A stretch of DNA of 64,000 nucleotides from Methanocorpusculaceae archaeon UBA425 (GTDB lineage: Archaea > Halobacteriota > Methanomicrobia > Methanomicrobiales > Methanocorpusculaceae). A program made the position numbers and the translations under genes. The notes beneath the pieces are model-generated. The model did no database searches. It was not told the DNA's origin and was given only the letters and a program-made list of their open reading frames with translations. Positions 61,576-64,000 of this stretch are shown here, in pieces. The DNA is taken from contig DAWV01000006.1 in assembly GCA_002506085.1 (NCBI GenBank), positions 37,815 to 101,814 of the forward strand, given 5' to 3'. Numbering within the stretch: position 1 is the first letter of the stretch; each line of letters begins with the position of its first letter.

Positions 61576-62609
61576 TTTTCGCAGATTGTCTCCGCAATCG
61601 GGTGTCCGAAGTGGCGCCCGACATTTTCGAGTCTGACGTAGACAAGGTCCCCGAGAGCCAGGTCGGAAACGGATACGGCTCCGACAGGTGTGCCCATTCT
61701 GATTGTTTCTGCGTTCTGCAGAATCACGGAGTAATATTTACCTCCGGCTTTTACCTCGATGTAAAGCATGGGACGGACTTCGATTTTTACTCTGCCGACG
61801 TTTACCGTTCGAAGGGTTCCGTCAGGCGTGCGTGAGAGAAGTTCGTTTCCGCTTACGATTTCCGAGAGGTATTTTGTTTTTCCATCCGGGCAGAGGATGT
61901 AGGAATGCACGGCTCCTGCATTTACCCGGAATGGCCGGGCATTTACGTATTCGCTTTCAAAGCTTTCCGAACAGACGAGAAAGAGGCAGGACGACTGGGA
62001 GCCGATGAGCATTCCTTCGCCGGGTGCGAGGAGTGAGCAGGTGTCTATACACACCCGGTCCCCCAGGGTCAGGGGGGATATTCTCGTAATAATGGCCGCT
62101 TCCAGTTCGACATCCGGGTATTTTTTATCGGTGATTCCGGCAAATGCGGATATATCGGCAGGGCTGTCGGGTGTGATCACAATCCCGTCGCAGCCCACTT
62201 CCATGGTCTGGAAAGCGAGGTGTGCTTCTTCGGGAGTTTTCACGCAGACGTAGAGGCTTGTGTCCGAGGTCTGGAAACGGGATATGAGATTTTCAAGAGG
62301 AATGATTTTCCAGTTTTCTGTGGATATGAGGAGATATGGAACGGAATTCTTCAGGCTGTACGCCTCCTCCATCTCCCCGGCTCCGGTTAGATTCAGGAGA
62401 ATTCCGATACGTTCCCCGGCATACATCAGGTCTTTACCGCAGGCTGTTATTGCGGTATATCTTCCGAGATGCTGGAGGTTTTCGTCTTCGGAACGCAGGA
62501 TGATATTGGTATATCCTGCTTCGAGGGCTGATGCGACAATGGCTTTTCTTTCGTCATAGGTTGTCAGGTGGTCGGCGCGGACCAGGATGGGAGGAAGTTG
62601 GATGGACAA
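61572..62609 (-). CDS. 3-dehydroquinate synthase, archaeal type II (AroB')
   Basis: The product has 345 residues and matches the archaeal DHQ synthase II that works on 2-amino-3,7-dideoxy-D-threo-hept-6-ulosonate and NAD rather than on DAHP. Recognisable parts are VEVGCDGIVITPDSPADI, ERIGILLNLTGAGEMEEA, GVQ-like VCIDTCSLLAPGEGMLIGSQSSCLFLVCSESFESEYVNARPFRVNAGAVHSYILCPDGKTKYLSE and ADLALGDLVYV. The gene upstream makes its substrate. It overlaps aroDE by four bases. Confidence 0.94.
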   Translation of the reverse strand: MSIQLPPILVRADHLTTYDERKAIVASALEAGYTNIILRSEDENLQHLGRYTAITACGKDLMYAGERIGILLNLTGAGEMEEAYSLKNSVPYLLISTENWKIIPLENLISRFQTSDTSLYVCVKTPEEAHLAFQTMEVGCDGIVITPDSPADISAFAGITDKKYPDVELEAAIITRISPLTLGDRVCIDTCSLLAPGEGMLIGSQSSCLFLVCSESFESEYVNARPFRVNAGAVHSYILCPDGKTKYLSEIVSGNELLSRTPDGTLRTVNVGRVKIEVRPMLYIEVKAGGKYYSVILQNAETIRMGTPVGAVSVSDLALGDLVYVRLENVGRHFGHPIAETICEK

Positions 62610-62615
62610 TTTTTT

Positions 62616-63410
62616 TCACCTGAGGTGGTGTTTTACTGCATCTTCAACGCTTTCATCCCGCAGAACGATGTCGGATACAGCGGAGGTGATTCCTACGATG
62701 TCATGGTGCTGGAAGATGTTTCTTCCAATCGAAACACCGATTCCTCCGGCATCAAGGGAGTCACGGACCATCTGGAGCATTTCGATGTCCGAGCCCATTT
62801 TCGGACCGCCTGCAATGACGACCGGAATCTGGGCCCCCCTGACGACTTCACGGAAGCTGTCGATATCGCCTGTGTAGCTGATTTTGACAATGTCTGCTCC
62901 GAGTTCTGCTGCGACACGTGCACAGGTTTTGAGTGCATCCACGTCGAACGGGTTGGGAATATTTTTACCACGCGGGTAGACCATCGCAAGGAAAGGCATA
63001 CCCCACTGCTGACATTTGCGGGAAATTTCGCCGGCGTTTCTGATCATTTCCGGTTCGGTGTCGGCCCCGAGATTAATGTGAATTGAAACCGCATCTGCTC
63101 CGAGAGTCAGGGCTTCCTCGACGGTGGTGACGATGACTTTGGAGTTCGGGTCGCAGCCAAGACCGGTTCCGGCAGAGAGATGAACGATGAGTCCGATGTC
63201 TTTTCCGGATGTTCTGTGACCGTAGGGGACCATGCCTTTGTGCATGAGTACGGCTGTTGCACCGCCTATTGAAATCTTGTTTATGGTGTCACGCATGTCG
63301 ATGAGTCCGGGAATCGGCCCCATGGAAATGCCGTGATCCAAAGGTACAATGACGACACGGCCGGAGTTCCGGTCGATGATTCGTTCCATACGAATTTGTT
63401 TTCCAAACAT
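62616..63410 (-). CDS. 2-amino-3,7-dideoxy-D-threo-hept-6-ulosonate synthase (AroA')
   Basis: The product has 264 residues, a fructose-bisphosphate-aldolase-like (class I) enzyme. It has FGKQIRMERIIDRNSGRVVIVPLDHGISMGPIPGL at the start, and VYPRGKNIPNP. ADIVKISYTGDIDSFREVV carries the Schiff-base Lys. IPVVIAGGPKMGSD follows. It makes the C7 aminosugar from aspartate semialdehyde and a ketose phosphate, the archaeal entry to aromatic amino acids. It heads the operon. Aspartate semialdehyde comes from the aspartate kinase path (16.5 kb). Confidence 0.94.
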   Translation of the reverse strand: MFGKQIRMERIIDRNSGRVVIVPLDHGISMGPIPGLIDMRDTINKISIGGATAVLMHKGMVPYGHRTSGKDIGLIVHLSAGTGLGCDPNSKVIVTTVEEALTLGADAVSIHINLGADTEPEMIRNAGEISRKCQQWGMPFLAMVYPRGKNIPNPFDVDALKTCARVAAELGADIVKISYTGDIDSFREVVRGAQIPVVIAGGPKMGSDIEMLQMVRDSLDAGGIGVSIGRNIFQHHDIVGITSAVSDIVLRDESVEDAVKHHLR

Positions 63411-63412
63411 GT

Positions 63413-63429
63413 GTGCTAATGGTTAGCAC
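63413..63429. promoter_or_regulatory. Palindrome at the start of the aromatic operon
   Basis: GTGCTAA-TGG-TTAGCAC is a perfect 7-bp inverted repeat that begins two bases before the ATG of the first gene (ATG 63410-63408, minus strand). At that distance it must lie in the leader or over the transcription start, so it can act as an operator or as a hairpin hiding the start. A regulator of aromatic synthesis is the likely ligand; none is encoded here. Confidence 0.55.
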
Positions 63430-64000
63430 GGTAACCACATCAATCTTCTGTCCATATGCCTTAGCCGTGAAAAAAAGGATGGTTTATGGGGAATAATCAC
63501 GCGGACATGGTAAACACATAGGGTGAATATCACGATTCCGATGACTAATGTTTTTGGGATGGTTTATCTTATGTTATATATTTTCAGGACGTTTTCCTGA
63601 ACAAACGGCTTTCGCCCCCCTTCCCCGGGGAACAGAATTGGATTTGCCCAAGCGGGATTCTTTGGATGTACTTCGGTTTCATGTACGGGATTCTTCAGGT
63701 GTAAATATCATCACACGAAATTCACGAAAACGTCCACGAAAACACGAAAACCAATAAGGTTCGGTTATAGGCGAATCTCTATCGTCCCCTCCCCCGTCCC
63801 CCACACGAAATTTTCGAAAATCAACGAAATGCACGAAAAGGGGGACAGGGGCGGGGTGAGCCGAAGGGGCGGCCTCAACTGAGGCGGGGTGGCGACGAAG
63901 TCGACGACCTCAGCTGAGCAAATCTCTGATTTGCGTTTCCGTGGGTTCCGTGGGGGGGGCAGGGGAGGTTACTACATGTGTTCCATCCAGCCGATTCTTT
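63430..64000. repeat. Non-coding end region with repeat-family segments and tandem hairpins
   Basis: Segment 63656-63698 resembles the right arm and loop of the repeat at 55584-55841 (GGATGTAC-TCGGTTTC-GGATTCTT with about four differences), and 63706-63735 repeats the CATCACACGAAATTCACG tract of that loop. At 63872-63934 four hairpins stand together: GCCTC-AACT-GAGGC, CGAC-GAA-GTCG, CTCAG-CTGAG and GCAAATC-TCT-GATTTGC. The sequence around 63790-63840 is rich in CACGAAA-like words. Short open frames here show no protein features. Confidence 0.7.

Noticed and set aside
63548..63757. 69-codon open frame at the window end
   Set aside because: It lies in repeat DNA, has no protein-like composition beyond the first hydrophobic run and no start signal.

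Overview
The window comes from a methanogenic archaeon, most likely of the order Methanomicrobiales and plausibly Methanocorpusculum-like. That placement is my reading of gene content and the roughly even base composition; no search was run. The evidence is coenzyme F420 genes (cofH, cofD), a thiol:fumarate reductase (tfrAB), a two-subunit pyruvate carboxylase, archaeal S12/S7/EF-2, an Sm-like protein with L37e, deoxyhypusine synthase, TiaS, the archaeosine precursor genes queCDE, and the archaeal form of the shikimate pathway (aroA'/aroB' entry, fused aroDE, GHMP-type shikimate kinase). I found no insertion sequence, CRISPR array, rRNA or tRNA. Almost all the sequence is tightly packed coding DNA, with many ATGA stop/start overlaps.

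Layout. 1-2.1 kb: cofH (cut by the window edge), signal peptidase, a degenerate cis-prenyltransferase and a DUF2551 protein. 2.2-4.9 kb: RNA-ligase operon (small unknown, archease, rtcB, amidotransferase-like). 4.9-8.3 kb: biotin control and uptake (birA, a clear BirA operator, bioY-ecfA-ecfA'-ecfT). 8.4-9.6 kb: a pilin/beta-helix surface protein with a 9-G tract. 9.7-13 kb: pycB-pycA, the biotin-dependent consumer. 13-16 kb: tfrB/tfrA. 16.5-18.9 kb: aspartate kinase and purM. 19-21.9 kb: Rsm22, ZPR1, SepF and PUA proteins. 22-25.5 kb: lsm-rpl37e-purF, a YcxB-like protein and cofD. 25.5-28.4 kb: pyrF, dys and an acidic unknown. 28.6-30.2 kb: amtB-glnK. 30.2-32.5 kb: tiaS and an HTH regulator. 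32.5-34.1 kb: nikMN-nikR. 34.2-37.2 kb: a three-gene nitrogenase-like operon of H, D and K types. 37.2-40.6 kb: trkH, then superoxide reductase, FprA and rubredoxin. 40.7-48.9 kb: UbiB-like kinase, radical SAM protein, CstA, xanthine/uracil permease and two membrane proteins. 48.9-51.7 kb: a flavodoxin-Nudix fusion and queC-queE-queD. 52-55.4 kb: rps12-rps7-fusA. 55.4-55.9 kb: hairpin-rich repeat DNA. 55.9-63.4 kb: a seven-gene aromatic operon. 63.4-64 kb: more of the same repeat family.

How it fits together. Biotin uptake under BirA feeds the nearby pyruvate carboxylase, which supplies oxaloacetate to tfrAB and to aspartate-derived biosynthesis. Nickel is handled by NikR and NikMN beside the nitrogenase-like operon. 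Ammonium is handled by AmtB/GlnK.

The items most worth a second look are: a PurF whose five glutaminase active-site residues are all replaced although its PRPP and Fe-S sites are intact; the nitrogenase-like HDK operon next to nickel genes; nikMN apparently starting at an ACG codon exactly where the metal-binding Met-His is needed; a flavodoxin-Nudix fusion; a pilin-adhesin with a G tract at its domain junction; and a dispersed family of tandem short hairpins with a 258-bp interrupted inverted repeat.
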